A stretch of DNA of 64,000 nucleotides from Vreelandella azerica (GCF_013112225.1 NZ_JABFHI010000003.1:124001-188000), one strand, 5' to 3'; counted from the stretch's first letter, positions 19,001-31,269 are shown. The notes: generated from the letters alone by a model not told the origin. A program made the numbers and translations.

Positions 19001-22000
19001 GTGAAAGCATTGATCTGGGGGAACGCGTTGGCTTCAATGATGATGTGCCAACGGTGACAGCGTCAGACGTTGAGCTGGATATTCCACTGACCACTCTAGA
19101 CAGCGAAACCCTCGCGGGGACCTCGCAGGCCAGTGGTAGCGCAGCGGCGGCGTTTGAATCAGCCGTTATGGCCGAGTACGGTGCCGACGGTGCGGGCAGC
19201 ACCGTGGTCGATAACTATACCCTGACGCTGGACACCACCGCTGATACCAGCGCCATCACCAGCCGAGGCGCGCCGGTGGTATTCAGCCTTGATGGTGGTG
19301 TCATTACCGGCACCGTGGACGATGGCAGCACGGAAGTGCTGCGTATAGAGGTCGATGTGACCAGTGGTACACTCACCGTGACCCAGTCGGCGCCGCTGGA
19401 TCACCCGGAACCGGGCATGGATACCCTCAGCCTGCCTGCCGGCCTGGTGAGTCTCCGTGCGGATGTCACGGTCACCGACCAGGATGGTGATACCGCCAGC
19501 GATCGCCTGGCAGCCGATCTGGGTAGCGTGGTCGAGGTGGTCGATGATATCCCGGAGGTCACGCTGCGGCGTGTTGATCTGGAGGAGCTGACGTTGACCA
19601 CCCTGGACAGCGAAACCCTCGCGGGGACCTCGCAGGCCAGTGGTAGCGCAGCGGCGGCGTTTGAATCAGCCGTTACGGCCGAGTACGGCGCCGACGGTGC
19701 GGGCAGCACCGTGGTCGATAACTATACCCTGACGCTGGACACCACTGCTGATACCAGCGCCATCACCAGCCGAGGCGCGCCGGTGGTATTCAGCCTTGAT
19801 GGTGGTGTCATTACCGGCACCGTGGACGATGGCAGCACGGAAGTGCTGCGTATAGAGGTCGATGTGACCAGTGGTACACTCACCGTGACCCAGTCGGCGC
19901 CGCTGGATCACCCGGAACCGGGCATGGATACCCTCAGCCTGCCTGCCTGCCGGCCTGGTGAGTCTCCGTGCGGATGTCACGGTCACCGACCAGGATGGTG
20001 ATACCGCCAGCGATCGCCTGGCGGCCGATCTGGGTAGCGTGGTCGAGGTGGTCGATGATATCCCGGAGGTCACGCTGCAGCGTGTTGATCTGGAGGGGCT
20101 GACGCTGACCACCCTGGACAGCGAAACCCTCGCGGGGACCTCGCAGGCCAGTGGTAGCGCAGCGGCGGCGTTTGAAGCAGCCGTTATGGCCGAGTACGGC
20201 GCCGACGGTGCGGGCAGCACCGTGGTCGATAACTATACCCTGACGCTGGACACCACTGCTGATACCAGCGCCATCACCAGCCGAGGCGCGCCGGTGGTAT
20301 TCAGCCTTGATAATGGTGTCATTACCGGCACCGTGGACGATGGCAGCACGGAAGTGCTGCGTATAGAGGTTGATGTGACCAGTGGTACGCTCACCGTGAT
20401 CCAGTCGGCGCCGCTGGATCACCCGGAACCGGGCATGGATACCCTCAGCCTGCCTGCCGGCCTGGTGAGTCTCCGTGCGGATGTCACGGTCACCGACCAG
20501 GATGGTGATACCGCCAGCGATCGCCTGGCAGCCGATCTGGGTAGCGTGGTCGAGGTGGTCGATGATATCCCGGAGGTCACGCTGCGGCGTGTTGATCTGG
20601 AGGAGCTGACGTTGACCACCCTGGACAGCGAAACCCTCGCGGGGACCTCGCAGGCCAGTGGTAGCGCAGCGGCGGCGTTTGAAGCAGCCGTTACGGCCGA
20701 GTACGGCGCCGACGGTGCGGGCAGTACCGTGGTCGATAACTATACCCTGACGCTGGACACCACCGCTGATACCAGCGCCATCACCAGCCGAGGCGCGCCG
20801 GTGGTATTCAGCCTTGATGGTGGTGTCATTACCGGCACCGTGGACGATGGCAGCACGGAAGTGCTGCGTATAGAGGTCGATGTGACCAGTGGTACGCTCA
20901 CCGTGACCCAGTCGGCGCCGCTGGATCACCCGGAACCGGGCATGGATACCCTCAGCCTGCCTGCCGGCCTGGTGAGTCTCCGTGCGGATGTCACGGTCAC
21001 CGACCAGGATGGTGATACCGCCAGCGATCGCCTGGCAGCCGATCTGGGTAGCGTGGTCGAGGTGAAAGATGACGTACCTGTTGTTGAAATCAATGGCCAG
21101 TATCTGGATAACAATGATCTGGTAATGAAGGTTGATGAAAGATATCTGGAGGAGTCTGTCTCTGGAAACTTTGCAAACGCCTTCAATGTAGATTTTGGCG
21201 CTGACGGTGAAGCGGCTGTTAACTATACGCTCGAAATTGAAGGAGATGGAAGCACTGACCTGGTCGCGACACTGAGTGGCGAAGAGGTTCAGCTAATGAC
21301 CACTCCGGATGGCAATATTGAAGGACGCACTCTTGATAGTAACGAACTTGTGCTGACCGTAGAGGTTGATGAAAACGCGGAAGTAACGTTCACTCAATTC
21401 TTAGCTCTTCAACACCCGGTTGGAGGTGGCTCAAATAACACTTTGACACTTCCAAATGGCATTACATTGAATGCAACAGCGATAGATAGTGATGGCGACA
21501 GTACTACAGAAGGAATAAGCCTTGGGCAATATCTGCAAGTGCGTGATGACGGTCCTATGATCATGATTGACAGCCGGGATCTCCCCCTCGCTGAAGCGAG
21601 CCTCGAAGAAGAAGGTGTTGCGGATTTTTCACGTGCTTTTGTCACCGGGTTTGGTTCTGATGGTGAGGGTGGTATCAGCTATGAACTGGCTATTGGTGGT
21701 GAACCTAACCTGACCGATGCCGAGACTGGTCAGGCAATCCTATTGAGCCTGGTTGATGGCAGGGTTGAAGGCCGCACAGAGAGAGATAGCGAACTGGCCT
21801 TTGAGGCAAGCGTAGATGACCAGGGGGTTGTGACACTTGCCCAATACCGCAGCGTTATTGAGATCAATGACGATAAAGACAATCAGATAAACCTCCTGGA
21901 TCAGGCAATAAAACTCAATGCCACGGCTGAAGATGGCGATGGTGACAGCTTGACTGGTGTTCTGAACATTGGTGCCAATCTTGTCTTTGCAGAAGGCAGC

Positions 22001-22321
22001 AGTGCTGGGACCAATCAGGGAGTTTTTTCTTTCAACAGGTTGCTGGCCAAAGAAGAGCCTTTGCTCGCTATCAATGACGAGGCCAATGAGGAAAGCCTGG
22101 CTATTGAAAATGACGCTGATGAAGCGACACAGCCGGCCAATGCCACTAGCTTGAATGCTAACGAACTGCTAGTAGACGATGAGGAGGCGCTTTTCACAGA
22201 AGAAGATCGTACGTCCGGCACGCGGCAGGCCAAGGAGCCCGAAAGTTCGCTGGCTACCCCAGCTTATGCTGCCAATGCACATGAAGATTTGGACACCTCC
22301 AATAACTCCATCGATCAATAA
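16021..22321 (+). CDS. lapA: Giant Lap-type adhesin with N-terminal retention module and LapG site, one +4 frameshift
   Basis: About 2100 residues. Residues 1-130 match the LapA retention module: MQIVTIVNIVGRAF, a small beta domain, an acidic stretch, then LLEATAAGSGEVGGGGG with the di-alanine LapG site at 110-111. Next come four 145-residue Calx-beta-like repeats (16846-18540), a unique T1SS-type domain (18540-19060), four 169-residue repeats resembling the T1SS-143 family (19090-21063), two diverged units of the same kind (to about 21990), and an acidic tail ending DLDTSNNSIDQ, like the first adhesin. No RTX motifs. The frame is broken at 19940-19951, where one extra TGCC unit (three instead of two) adds 4 bases; removing it joins the 16021 and 19958 frames. 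Very acidic, with Asp-rich linkers that likely bind calcium. Confidence 0.9.
16345..16356 (+). other. Predicted LapG cleavage site (TAAG) in the adhesin retention module
   Basis: Codes Thr109-Ala110-Ala111-Gly112, preceded by LLEA and followed by a glycine-rich linker. LapG of Pseudomonas cuts between the two alanines of a TAAG-type motif in the same context. With lapG and lapD in the window this is a strong functional prediction. Confidence 0.85.
16846..18540 (+). repeat. Four 435-bp tandem repeats (Calx-beta-like units)
   Basis: Copies start near 16846, 17281, 17716 and 18151, an exact 435-bp (145-codon) spacing. Copies 1-3 are nearly identical; the fourth and the end of the third have diverged (for example EIESGTVLPEG replacing ETAAGNALPDG). 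Each unit carries INEGD, an FELDGEID strand and a DDDVFEGPEDFTL strand, with a proline/aspartate linker. Confidence 0.93.
19090..21063 (+). repeat. Four 507-bp tandem repeats (T1SS-143-like units)
   Basis: The marker CTCGCGGGGA occurs at 19111, 19618, 20129 and 20636: spacing 507, 511 and 507 bp (169 codons; the 511 includes a 4-base insertion). Copies are almost identical, differing by scattered single bases. Each unit has TLDSETLAGTSQASGSAAAA, a VFSLD-G-ITGTVDDGS strand, QSAPLDHPEPGMDTLSLPAG and VTDQDGDTASD. Confidence 0.93.
19940..19951 (+). repeat. (TGCC)3 tetranucleotide run causing a frameshift
   Basis: The second 507-bp unit has three TGCC units where the other three copies have two at the homologous place. 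The extra unit shifts the frame by +4 and creates a stop at 19999-20001. It could be slipped-strand phase variation or an assembly join error. Confidence 0.85.
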
Positions 22322-22638
22322 AGCGACACCGCTGATCGTCTGATCCTTTCCCGCTTGGCTATGTCAGGCGGGAACCTGCTATTAGCGCCAACAAGCCACT
22401 TCCCTTCAGCTCAATGTGTCAGCTTGGTTCAAAACCTGGTTGTGTCATTGTGTATCTTGCTAACGTGGCCACTCCCCCTACTTTTGTCACCTAAGCATGT
22501 TACATTAGCTTTAAATCGCAGTAAGTGACGGATTTTACTGCATTGCACAAACTTTTGTCGTTTTCATACTGTGTCATTAAAGCCATAACGACAGAGCTAA
22601 AAAAACAAGCTTGCCATGTGAAGATAGCGAGAAAGCCT
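22322..22638. other. Intergenic region between the adhesin and maeA
   Basis: 317 nt. A 7-bp inverted repeat TTCCCGC/GCGGGAA (22348-22354 and 22368-22374) 27 nt after the adhesin stop may be a weak terminator, though no T-run follows. The remainder should carry the maeA promoter; I see no clear hexamers. The maeA frame is open back to 22525 but the family start is at 22639. Confidence 0.5.
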
Positions 22639-24318
22639 ATGACGACGTCTAACAAACGCCCCCTGTATATTCCTTATGCTGGCCCGTCCTTGCTGGAAAT
22701 GCCCTTGCTTAATAAAGGCAGCGCTTTCAGTCGGGAGGAACGCCTGTCGTTCAATCTGATTGGTTTGTTGCCACAGAAAGTGGAGACCATTGATGAGCAG
22801 CTGGCTCGCGCTTATCGCCAGTACCAGCAGTGCAACAGTGATCTGGAGCGGCATATCCATCTTCGCGCGATACAGGATGATAACGAAACCCTGTACTTCC
22901 GGCTGGTGTCCGAGCATCTGGAGGAAATGCTGCCGATTATTTATACCCCAACGGTGGGTAAGGCGTGTCAGGAGTTCTCGAATATTTACCGTAATCATCG
23001 CGGGCTGTTTATCAGCTATCCAGACCGCGAGCACATGGATGATATTCTGCGTAGCGCCACCAAGGATAACGTCAAGGTCATAGTAGTGACAGACGGCGAG
23101 CGGATTCTTGGCCTGGGGGATCAGGGCATTGGGGGAATGGGGATTCCCATCGGCAAGCTGGCACTGTACACCGCCTGTGGGGGGATCAGCCCCGCCTACA
23201 CGTTACCGATCATGCTGGATGTAGGTACCAATAATCAGTCGTTGCTGGAGAACCCCATGTACATGGGGTGGCGTCATCCACGGGTCAGCCAGGAAGAATA
23301 CGATGCTTTTATGGCAGAGTTTATTAGTGCGGTAAAACGTCGTTGGCCGAACGTGCTGCTGCAGTTTGAGGATTTTGCCCAGGCAAACGCCGTCCCTCTG
23401 CTGGAGCGTTACAGAGACGAGCTTTGCTGCTTCAATGACGATGTTCAGGGCACGGCTTCGGTCGTCGTAGGCACCCTGATGGCAGCCTGTCAGGCGCGCC
23501 AGGAAACCATTGCGAAGCAGCGGGTGGTTTTTGTAGGCGGTGGCTCAGCAGGCTGTGGGATTGCCGAGCAGGTGGTGGTCTCAATGATGGCGGAAGGCTT
23601 GAGTGAATCCGAAGCCCGCGGACGTATCTTCATGATTGATCGCGAAGGTCTGATGACCAACGATCAGGAATGGCAGCGCGATTTCCAGCGTCGTCTGGCA
23701 CATGATGCTGCTCTGGTAGCGGAATGGACCGGGCAGGGGCTTGAAGAAACTGTAGCGCGGGTAAAGCCCACTGTGTTGATTGGCGTGTGTGGTCAGCAGG
23801 GGATCTTTACTGAACAGGTCGTGCGCACCATGCATGCCCACTGTGAAAATCCGGTGATCATGCCGTTGTCCAATCCGACCTCGCAGGCCGAAGCGGTGCC
23901 GGAAGATATCATCCGCTGGACCGACGGTCAGGCGCTGGTGGCGACTGGTAGCCCCTTTGCGCCTGTGGTTCACAATGGCCGCAGTTACCCGATTGCCCAG
24001 TGTAACAATGCCTATATTTTCCCGGGGATTGGCCTGGGAGTGGTGGCCGCTAAAGCCAGTCGCATCACTGATGATATGCTGATGAGCGCTTCCCGTGCCC
24101 TGGCCCGTGAAGCCCCGCTGGTGAAAGACGGTAAAGGCGCCTTGCTGCCGCCGCTGTCACGGATCAGTGACATCAGTAAGTCAATAGCGTTTGAAGTGGC
24201 CGCTCAGGCCCAGCAGAATGGCGTTGCGTTGAAAACCGGTGGTACCGAGCTGCGTGAGGCGATTGAGCGCAGCTGTTGGCTGCCCAAATATCGTGCCTAT
24301 CGGCGGCGTGCTTACTGA
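22639..24318 (+). CDS. maeA: NAD-dependent malate dehydrogenase (decarboxylating), malic enzyme
   Basis: 559 residues, close to E. coli MaeA (565). Converts L-malate and NAD+ to pyruvate, CO2 and NADH in the cytoplasm. Malic domain with YTPTVG, the substrate-site stretch [20 protein letters not shown] and [12 protein letters not shown]-binding domain with [12 protein letters not shown], then [10 protein letters not shown] and the C-terminal [13 protein letters not shown]. The frame is open 38 codons further upstream but conservation starts at [23 protein letters not shown] 22639 is chosen on family length, with only a weak GAGA-type site before it. It converges with acnA; the A-rich hairpin at 24337-24364 lies between them. 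Intact. Confidence 0.95.
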   Translation: MTTSNKRPLYIPYAGPSLLEMPLLNKGSAFSREERLSFNLIGLLPQKVETIDEQLARAYRQYQQCNSDLERHIHLRAIQDDNETLYFRLVSEHLEEMLPIIYTPTVGKACQEFSNIYRNHRGLFISYPDREHMDDILRSATKDNVKVIVVTDGERILGLGDQGIGGMGIPIGKLALYTACGGISPAYTLPIMLDVGTNNQSLLENPMYMGWRHPRVSQEEYDAFMAEFISAVKRRWPNVLLQFEDFAQANAVPLLERYRDELCCFNDDVQGTASVVVGTLMAACQARQETIAKQRVVFVGGGSAGCGIAEQVVVSMMAEGLSESEARGRIFMIDREGLMTNDQEWQRDFQRRLAHDAALVAEWTGQGLEETVARVKPTVLIGVCGQQGIFTEQVVRTMHAHCENPVIMPLSNPTSQAEAVPEDIIRWTDGQALVATGSPFAPVVHNGRSYPIAQCNNAYIFPGIGLGVVAAKASRITDDMLMSASRALAREAPLVKDGKGALLPPLSRISDISKSIAFEVAAQAQQNGVALKTGGTELREAIERSCWLPKYRAYRRRAY

Positions 24319-24336
24319 TTTGTTGGGTAGTTATTC

Positions 24337-24364
24337 AAAAAAAAGCCCCCACCTAGGTGGGGGC
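24337..24364 (-). terminator. acnA terminator
   Basis: A perfect 20-bp palindrome (24345-24364, GCCCCCACCT and its complement) preceded on the plus strand by eight A, i.e. followed by eight U in acnA mRNA. It may also help stop maeA transcription from the other side. Confidence 0.92.
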
Positions 24365-24390
24365 GAGGCGAGCATTGGTAGGTTTCCCTA

Positions 24391-27126
24391 TCAGGCTGCG
24401 CCAATCATCTTGCGCAGCACGTAATGAAGGATACCACCATGGCGGTAGTACGCCAGCTCATTCAGGGTATCAATACGACACTTGGCGTCAACGCTACGCT
24501 CGCCTTCGGCGTTTTTAATGATTACCTTAACGCTGCCGCCCGGGCTGAGGTCACTCAGGCCTGCGATGGAAACTTCCTCATCTCCGGTCAAACTTAGCGT
24601 TTCCCGGCTTTCACCCTCAGGGAACTGCAGCGGCACCACGCCCATGCCGATCAGGTTGGAACGGTGAATGCGTTCAAACGATTCAGCGATAACAGCGCGT
24701 ACACCAAGCAAGCGTGTGCCTTTGGCGGCCCAGTCGCGCGAGGAGCCTGTGCCGTACTCCTTGCCAGCAATGACCACCAGCGGTGTGCCGGCTTCCTGAT
24801 ACTTCATGGCAGCATCATAAATGGCCATCTGCTCACCGCTGGGCACATGGCGGGTTTCGCCACCGACAACGCCATCGAGCATTTCATTCTTGATTCGTAC
24901 GTTGGCAAAAGTGCCGCGCATCATGACTTCATGGTTACCGCGCCGTGAGCCGTAGGAGTTGAAATCCACCGGTTCAACGCCGTGTTCCTGCAGGTAGCGT
25001 CCTGCCGGGCTATCCGGCTTGATGGCCCCTGCCGGGGAAATATGGTCTGTGGTAACAGAGTCACCCAGCATGGCCAGTATACGAGCGTCTTTAACATCCT
25101 CAATGGCATCTGGTTCGCGGCCCATACCCTCAAAGAAAGGCGGATGCTGAATATAGGTGGAGGCGGGCCACTGGTAAACTTTGCTTTCCGATACCTTGAT
25201 GGCTTTCCAAGTGTCGTCGCCTTCAAAGACAGCGCCGTATTCCTTGCGGAACATAGCGGTATTGACCTTCTCGACGGCGGTGGCAATTTCGGCCTGGCTC
25301 GGCCAGATATCCTTCAGGTAAACCGGATTGCCTTGCTTATCCGTGCCGAGCGGGTCTTGGGTCAGGTCACACTGAACGTTACCCGCCAGAGCGTAGGCGA
25401 CCACCAAGGGCGGTGATGCCAGCCAGTTAGTTTTGACCAGCGGGTGAACCCGGCCTTCAAAGTTACGGTTACCTGATAGCACTGAGGCAACGGTCAGGTC
25501 GCCATCGGAGACCGCTTTTTCAATTTCCTCAGGCAGTGGCCCAGAGTTACCGATACAGGTGGTGCAACCATAACCGACCAGGTTAAAGCCAAGGGCATTC
25601 AGGTCATCGCTGAGGTTGGCGGCTTCCAGGTAGTCGGTCACCACCTTAGAGCCAGGCGCCAATGAAGTTTTTACCCAGGGCTGGGTGACTAGGCCTTTCT
25701 CGAGCGCCTTGCGCGCCAGTAGCCCCGCCGCCATCATCACGCTTGGGTTGGAGGTATTGGTACAGGAGGTAATCGCCGCAATCACCACAGCGCCAGGGTC
25801 AAGCTTAAAATCCTGTCCCTTAAAGGAAACGGCCTGGCTGTCAGAGTGTTCATAGCTGCGATCAACGCCAACGGCTGTCTGACCTCCTTCGGATGCTAGT
25901 TTGCCTACTGTCTGAAGCTCTTCTGCTTTGCCATCATCTTCCATTACTTTCGCAAAGGCAGCTGGCATGTTTTTCAATTCAACCCGATCCTGCGGACGTT
26001 TTGGCCCGGCCAGGCTAGCTTCAACCTCGGTCATGTCCAGATGCAGGGTGTCGGTGAAAATGGGCTCATCACCGGGTTCGCGCCATAATCCCTGAGCCTT
26101 GCTATAGGCTTCCACCAGTGCCACCTGGGCATCTTCACGGCCGGTCAGACGCAGATAGTTGAGTGTTTCGTCATCCACCGGGAAAAAGCCGCAGGTAGCG
26201 CCATATTCCGGTGCCATATTGGCGATGGTTGCACGGTCGGCCAGCGGCAGATCCTTGAGGCCGTCACCGTAGAACTCAACAAACTTGCCCACCACACCTT
26301 TTTTACGCAGCATCTCGGTGACAGTCAGCACCAGATCAGTGGCGGTGATACCTTCACGCAGTTTACCGGTCAGTTTGAAGCCAATGACTTCGGGAATCAG
26401 CATTGATACTGGCTGGCCGAGCATGGCCGCTTCGGCTTCAATACCACCAACACCCCAGCCAAGAACGCCCAAACCGTTGATCATGGTTGTGTGGGAGTCA
26501 GTACCGACGAGGGTATCAGGGTAAGCCAGAGTGGCGCCATTTTCTTCCTTGGTCCAGACGGTTTTCCCCAGGTATTCCAGGTTAACCTGGTGACAAATGC
26601 CTGTGCCCGGAGGGACAACACTGAAGTTGTCGAACGCTTTCTGGCCCCAGCGCAGGAATTCGTAACGCTCCCGGTTACGTTGCATCTCGATATCAACGTT
26701 GTCTTGGAAGGCGGCAGGGTTACCAAACTTGTCGACCATGACTGAGTGGTCAATGACCAGATCAACCGGCGACAGCGGGTTGATACAGGCAGGATCTTCA
26801 CCCAGTTTCTCAACCGCTGCACGCATGGAAGCTAGGTCGACGACGCCAGGCACGCCGGTAAAATCCTGCATCAGCACACGGGCCGGGCGATAACCGATCT
26901 CGCGGCTGGACTTTCCTTCCTGCTGCCAGTCTACCAGAGCCTGCATATCTTCCGAGGAAACGCTTTCATCGTCCGCGTTGCGTAGCTGGTTTTCGAGTAG
27001 AATCTTGAGTGTTTTCGGTAAGCGGTCGATGTTGCCAAGCGTATCGGCGGCGAGTGGAAGGCTATGGTAATGATACGTATGGGAATCTATGTCAAGCGAT
27101 TGTAGCGTCTCGGGAATCTTGCTCAT
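24391..27126 (-). CDS. acnA: Aconitate hydratase A
   Basis: 911 residues, the IRP1/AcnA-type monomeric aconitase of the TCA cycle (citrate to isocitrate), with a [4Fe-4S] cluster. Cluster ligands are visible as the single Cys in [14 protein letters not shown] and the pair in [15 protein letters not shown]. Other family marks: [20 protein letters not shown] and the swivel-domain [17 protein letters not shown]. The start is ATG 27126 ([13 protein letters not shown]): AAGGAG is seven bases upstream, whereas the GTG/ATG-like extension to 27147 has none. Single-gene unit, terminated at 24345; divergent from trxB. Intact. Confidence 0.97.
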   Translation of the reverse strand: MSKIPETLQSLDIDSHTYHYHSLPLAADTLGNIDRLPKTLKILLENQLRNADDESVSSEDMQALVDWQQEGKSSREIGYRPARVLMQDFTGVPGVVDLASMRAAVEKLGEDPACINPLSPVDLVIDHSVMVDKFGNPAAFQDNVDIEMQRNRERYEFLRWGQKAFDNFSVVPPGTGICHQVNLEYLGKTVWTKEENGATLAYPDTLVGTDSHTTMINGLGVLGWGVGGIEAEAAMLGQPVSMLIPEVIGFKLTGKLREGITATDLVLTVTEMLRKKGVVGKFVEFYGDGLKDLPLADRATIANMAPEYGATCGFFPVDDETLNYLRLTGREDAQVALVEAYSKAQGLWREPGDEPIFTDTLHLDMTEVEASLAGPKRPQDRVELKNMPAAFAKVMEDDGKAEELQTVGKLASEGGQTAVGVDRSYEHSDSQAVSFKGQDFKLDPGAVVIAAITSCTNTSNPSVMMAAGLLARKALEKGLVTQPWVKTSLAPGSKVVTDYLEAANLSDDLNALGFNLVGYGCTTCIGNSGPLPEEIEKAVSDGDLTVASVLSGNRNFEGRVHPLVKTNWLASPPLVVAYALAGNVQCDLTQDPLGTDKQGNPVYLKDIWPSQAEIATAVEKVNTAMFRKEYGAVFEGDDTWKAIKVSESKVYQWPASTYIQHPPFFEGMGREPDAIEDVKDARILAMLGDSVTTDHISPAGAIKPDSPAGRYLQEHGVEPVDFNSYGSRRGNHEVMMRGTFANVRIKNEMLDGVVGGETRHVPSGEQMAIYDAAMKYQEAGTPLVVIAGKEYGTGSSRDWAAKGTRLLGVRAVIAESFERIHRSNLIGMGVVPLQFPEGESRETLSLTGDEEVSIAGLSDLSPGGSVKVIIKNAEGERSVDAKCRIDTLNELAYYRHGGILHYVLRKMIGAA

Positions 27127-28400
<1,274 letters not shown>

Positions 28401-28419
28401 TAGCGATAATTATGATCCT

Positions 28420-28932
28420 CTAAAGGCAGGCATGCGCCTGATCATCCAGGCGCAGCCTGCCATATTGGCTAAGTACCAGGGTGCTGCCGGTCTCGGCACC
28501 CGTGGGACAGATGTGAAAACGCCCGTTATAGCCTTTGCTGAACCCCATAGGATTAAACTTTACTGCTTTGCGCTGCTTTTCTCGGGTATAACTAATCGCG
28601 ATAGACGGTAAAGCAGGTACAATTCGTACGATATCCTCTTGCCGAACAGCATGATACCTATCGCCAATCATCACCAGTAAATCGCCGTGCCAATCGTTCA
28701 GGCAGGTGTCGCGTGCCGGATTGGTAGCGCAGACGCTAACATGGGTCTGTTCGCTGATAGCCAGTTGGCGAGCATAAGCCAAGGTACTGTGCAGGTGATT
28801 AACCGCCGCAGTTCGTGCATTACGTTCACCAAAAGCCATGAAGCTTGGCAAGCTTAACAGTGTCAGCAAGCTGAACAGGGCGGCCACAACCAACATTTCC
28901 AGCAGCGTGAACCCTCGTGAAATGGGCTGCAT
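28420..28932 (-). CDS. GspH/FimT-type pseudopilin
   Basis: 170 residues with a type IV prepilin leader: MQPISRG then FTLLEMLVVAALFSLLTLLS, i.e. cleavage after Gly7 and the invariant Glu5 of the mature protein. The rest fits GspH/FimT minor pseudopilins: helical NARTAAVNHLHSTLAYARQL and four Cys (VCATN, DTCLND, HICPTG, HACL) that could form disulfides in the periplasm. The start is ATG 28932 because GAGGG lies upstream; an upstream in-frame Met at 28962 is less likely. No other type IV pilus or type II secretion genes are nearby, so it is an orphan minor pilin whose partners must be elsewhere. Confidence 0.87.
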   Translation of the reverse strand: MQPISRGFTLLEMLVVAALFSLLTLLSLPSFMAFGERNARTAAVNHLHSTLAYARQLAISEQTHVSVCATNPARDTCLNDWHGDLLVMIGDRYHAVRQEDIVRIVPALPSIAISYTREKQRKAVKFNPMGFSKGYNGRFHICPTGAETGSTLVLSQYGRLRLDDQAHACL

Positions 28933-29067
28933 ATTGCGACCCTCGGCAAATAGCGCATGCAACTTTGCAATGCTTTATTTCACATTAGAAGGCGGACGTC
29001 GTTACGCTATCAGCCGATGTCGGCATTTTTTGTAAGATATCTCTTAAGTAAGTGAATTTCCATTAAA

Positions 29068-29391
29068 TTAGCAGCGCTTCCAGGTGTCAGTGCTTGTCAT
29101 CTTCTGATGAATCCTTGGGGGCGTTGATGCGTTCAGGTCGCGTTGCTCTTGCAGAAAGCGGTCGCGGTGAGCGCTGGAGCAGAACCAATGCTGCTGGTCG
29201 CGTAGTGCTTCATCTTCCGGCACGTGTACATCGCACCATTTACAGCGCACCATCTGGCCACCCTCTCGACGTTCAGGCTTATGTTCCAGCGCTTCTCGGT
29301 CAAGCTTCCACTGTCGGTACATACCGTAAAGTTTTAGGCCGGCAAAAAACAGCACGGCGAAAATAATTAAGCGAATGATCAAGAGATTCAT
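29068..29391 (-). CDS. PP0621-type small membrane protein with putative metal-binding cysteines
   Basis: 107 residues. One N-terminal membrane helix (about 2-22, LLIIRLIIFAVLFFAGLKLYG) followed by a cytoplasmic or periplasmic tail with MVRCKWCDVHVPEDEAL and WFCSSAHRDRFL, i.e. C-x2-C, then C and H, a likely zinc site. This is the pattern of the PP0621 family of Pseudomonas and relatives; the function is unknown. The start is ATG 29391 with AGGAG eight bases upstream; the frame is open to 29457 but without support. Divergent from nadE with a 113-nt gap. Confidence 0.8.
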   Translation of the reverse strand: MNLLIIRLIIFAVLFFAGLKLYGMYRQWKLDREALEHKPERREGGQMVRCKWCDVHVPEDEALRDQQHWFCSSAHRDRFLQEQRDLNASTPPRIHQKMTSTDTWKRC

Positions 29392-29504
29392 CCTATGTGG
29401 CTCCTCAATGTTAGCGCTACCTTTGCCACAAGGTGGTGCTTGCGTGACAATAGGCATAATAAGCGCCCCTGTGATTTAACGATTCTCAAGAGATTTAAAC
29501 GCCC

Positions 29505-31138
29505 ATGCAAGACTTAACGCTGGTCATGGCTCAACTTGACCCCCTGGTAGGCGATATTCCCGGTAATGCGGCGCGTGCAATTGAAGCCGTGCGCGAGGCG
29601 CGTATAGAACATGGCGCGGATATCGTGGTCTTCCCCGAGCTGTTTTTGTCCGGCTATCCACCGGAAGACCTGCTGCTGCGACCTTCAATGGAAACGCGTC
29701 TGCGCGAGGCACGGGCAGTGATGGCCGAAAAAGTATCTCGCGATGTTCTGGTGATTATTGGTTACCCCGGCGTACGTGAAGGGGTTTGCTACAATCTGGC
29801 AGGCATTCTGTATAACGGTCAGTGGGAAGCTGAATATGCCAAGCAGGCGCTGCCCAACTATCAGGTCTTTGATGAGCAGCGCTATTTTGCCCCCGGCCAG
29901 CAAGCCTTGGTCTACGAGCACAAGGGTGCCAGGCTTGGGCTTTTGATCTGTGAGGACTTATGGGAAGGCACGCCGGTCAAAGCGGCTTGTGCGGCGGGCG
30001 CTGAGGTGCTGATCACCCTGAATGCCTCACCTTACCATCAGGACAAACCTGGCGAACGGCTGCGCTTGTTGGAGCAGCGTGCAGCTGAGGCGCAGCGCCC
30101 GATTGTCTACGTCAACACCATTGGCGGCCAGGATGAGTTGGTGTTTGACGGCGGCTCAGGCTGTGTTGATGCCAGTGGTCAGCTTAAGGTGCTGGCGCCT
30201 TATTGGCAGGCTGGCCTGATGCCCGTGCAGTTTCTTCAGCAAAGCGCCGATCAATGGGTGCCACAACCCGGCGAGATAGAAGAAGACTCAACAGCAGAAG
30301 AAAGCCTTTACTGTGCGCTGGTGACTGGGGTGCGTGATTATGTCAACAAGAGCGGTTTCAAAGGCGTGGTGATCGGCCTGTCAGGCGGCATTGACTCTGC
30401 TCTGACGCTGGCCATTGCCGTGGATGCCCTTGGCCCGCAGCGGGTTCAAGCGGTCATGATGCCTTATCACTACACGGCGGACATCTCCCGCCAAGATGCC
30501 GCCGAACAGGCTGAGTTATTGGGTGTGCATTATGAGGTCATGCCGATTGAGCCCATGGTGGAAGCCTTTATGGGCACTCTGGCCGAAAGCTTTGAGGGCA
30601 CTGAGCGGGACACCACCGAGGAAAACCTGCAATCGCGCTGCCGGGGTGTGCTGCTGATGGCAATTTCCAACAAGAAAGGCCTGATGGTGCTGACCACCGG
30701 CAACAAGAGTGAAATGGCCGTGGGTTACGCCACTCTCTACGGCGACATGGTGGGGGGTATAACGCGCTTAAGGATGTCTATAAGACCTGGGTTTATCGTC
30801 TGGCACGCTGGCGTAACCGCGAATCTTTGGCCGTGCCCGAACGGGTGATCGAACGCCCACCCAGCGCTGAGTTGGCACCAGATCAGCAGGACAGCGACTC
30901 CCTGCCGGATTACGACACCCTGGATGCCATTCTGATGCGCTATATCGAAGGCGATATGAGTGCCGAAGCGATTATCGCCGCTGGCTTCGAACGAGATGAT
31001 GTCTACAAGGTGGTCAAACTGGTGGATCGCTGCGAGTATAAGCGCCGTCAGGCACCGGTTGGCGTCAGGGTGACTCCCAGAGGCTTTGGGCGCGACCGTC
31101 GCTATCCCATCGTCAACGGCTGGCAGCCGGGTGAATAA
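29505..31138 (+). CDS. nadE: Glutamine-dependent NAD+ synthetase, one frameshift as written
   Basis: About 544 residues when joined. Makes NAD+ from deamido-NAD+ using glutamine. The N-terminal nitrilase-fold glutaminase has Glu45 (FPELFLSGY), Lys113 (KQALPNY) and Cys149 (ICEDLW). The C-terminal synthetase has the ATP P-loop SGGIDS at 293-298, TTGNKSE and, after the break, YNALKDVYKTWVYRLARWRN and the C-terminal RCEYKRRQAP ... RRYPIVNGW. The break is at the G-run 30752-30757 (MVGG-YNAL needs one more base); the second part continues to 31138. NAD synthesis is essential and the break is in a homopolymer, so I read this as a sequencing error. A bidirectional terminator follows. Confidence 0.93.
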
Positions 31139-31179
31139 ACCTTATAGATAAGGAAAAACATACAGATAGCGAAAACGAA

Positions 31180-31209
31180 AAAAGCGCCCTTGTTCAAAGG
31201 GCGCTTTTT
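31180..31209. terminator. Bidirectional terminator between nadE and bamD
   Basis: 11-bp stem AAAGCGCCCTT/AAGGGCGCTTT (31181-31191 and 31197-31207) with A-run before and T-run after, so it can stop both convergent genes. Confidence 0.93.
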
Positions 31210-31269
31210 ATTTAATGGCTGGATGTCACTGCTTCTGACATCAACCGAGGTGATCACCCACGGGTGAGA

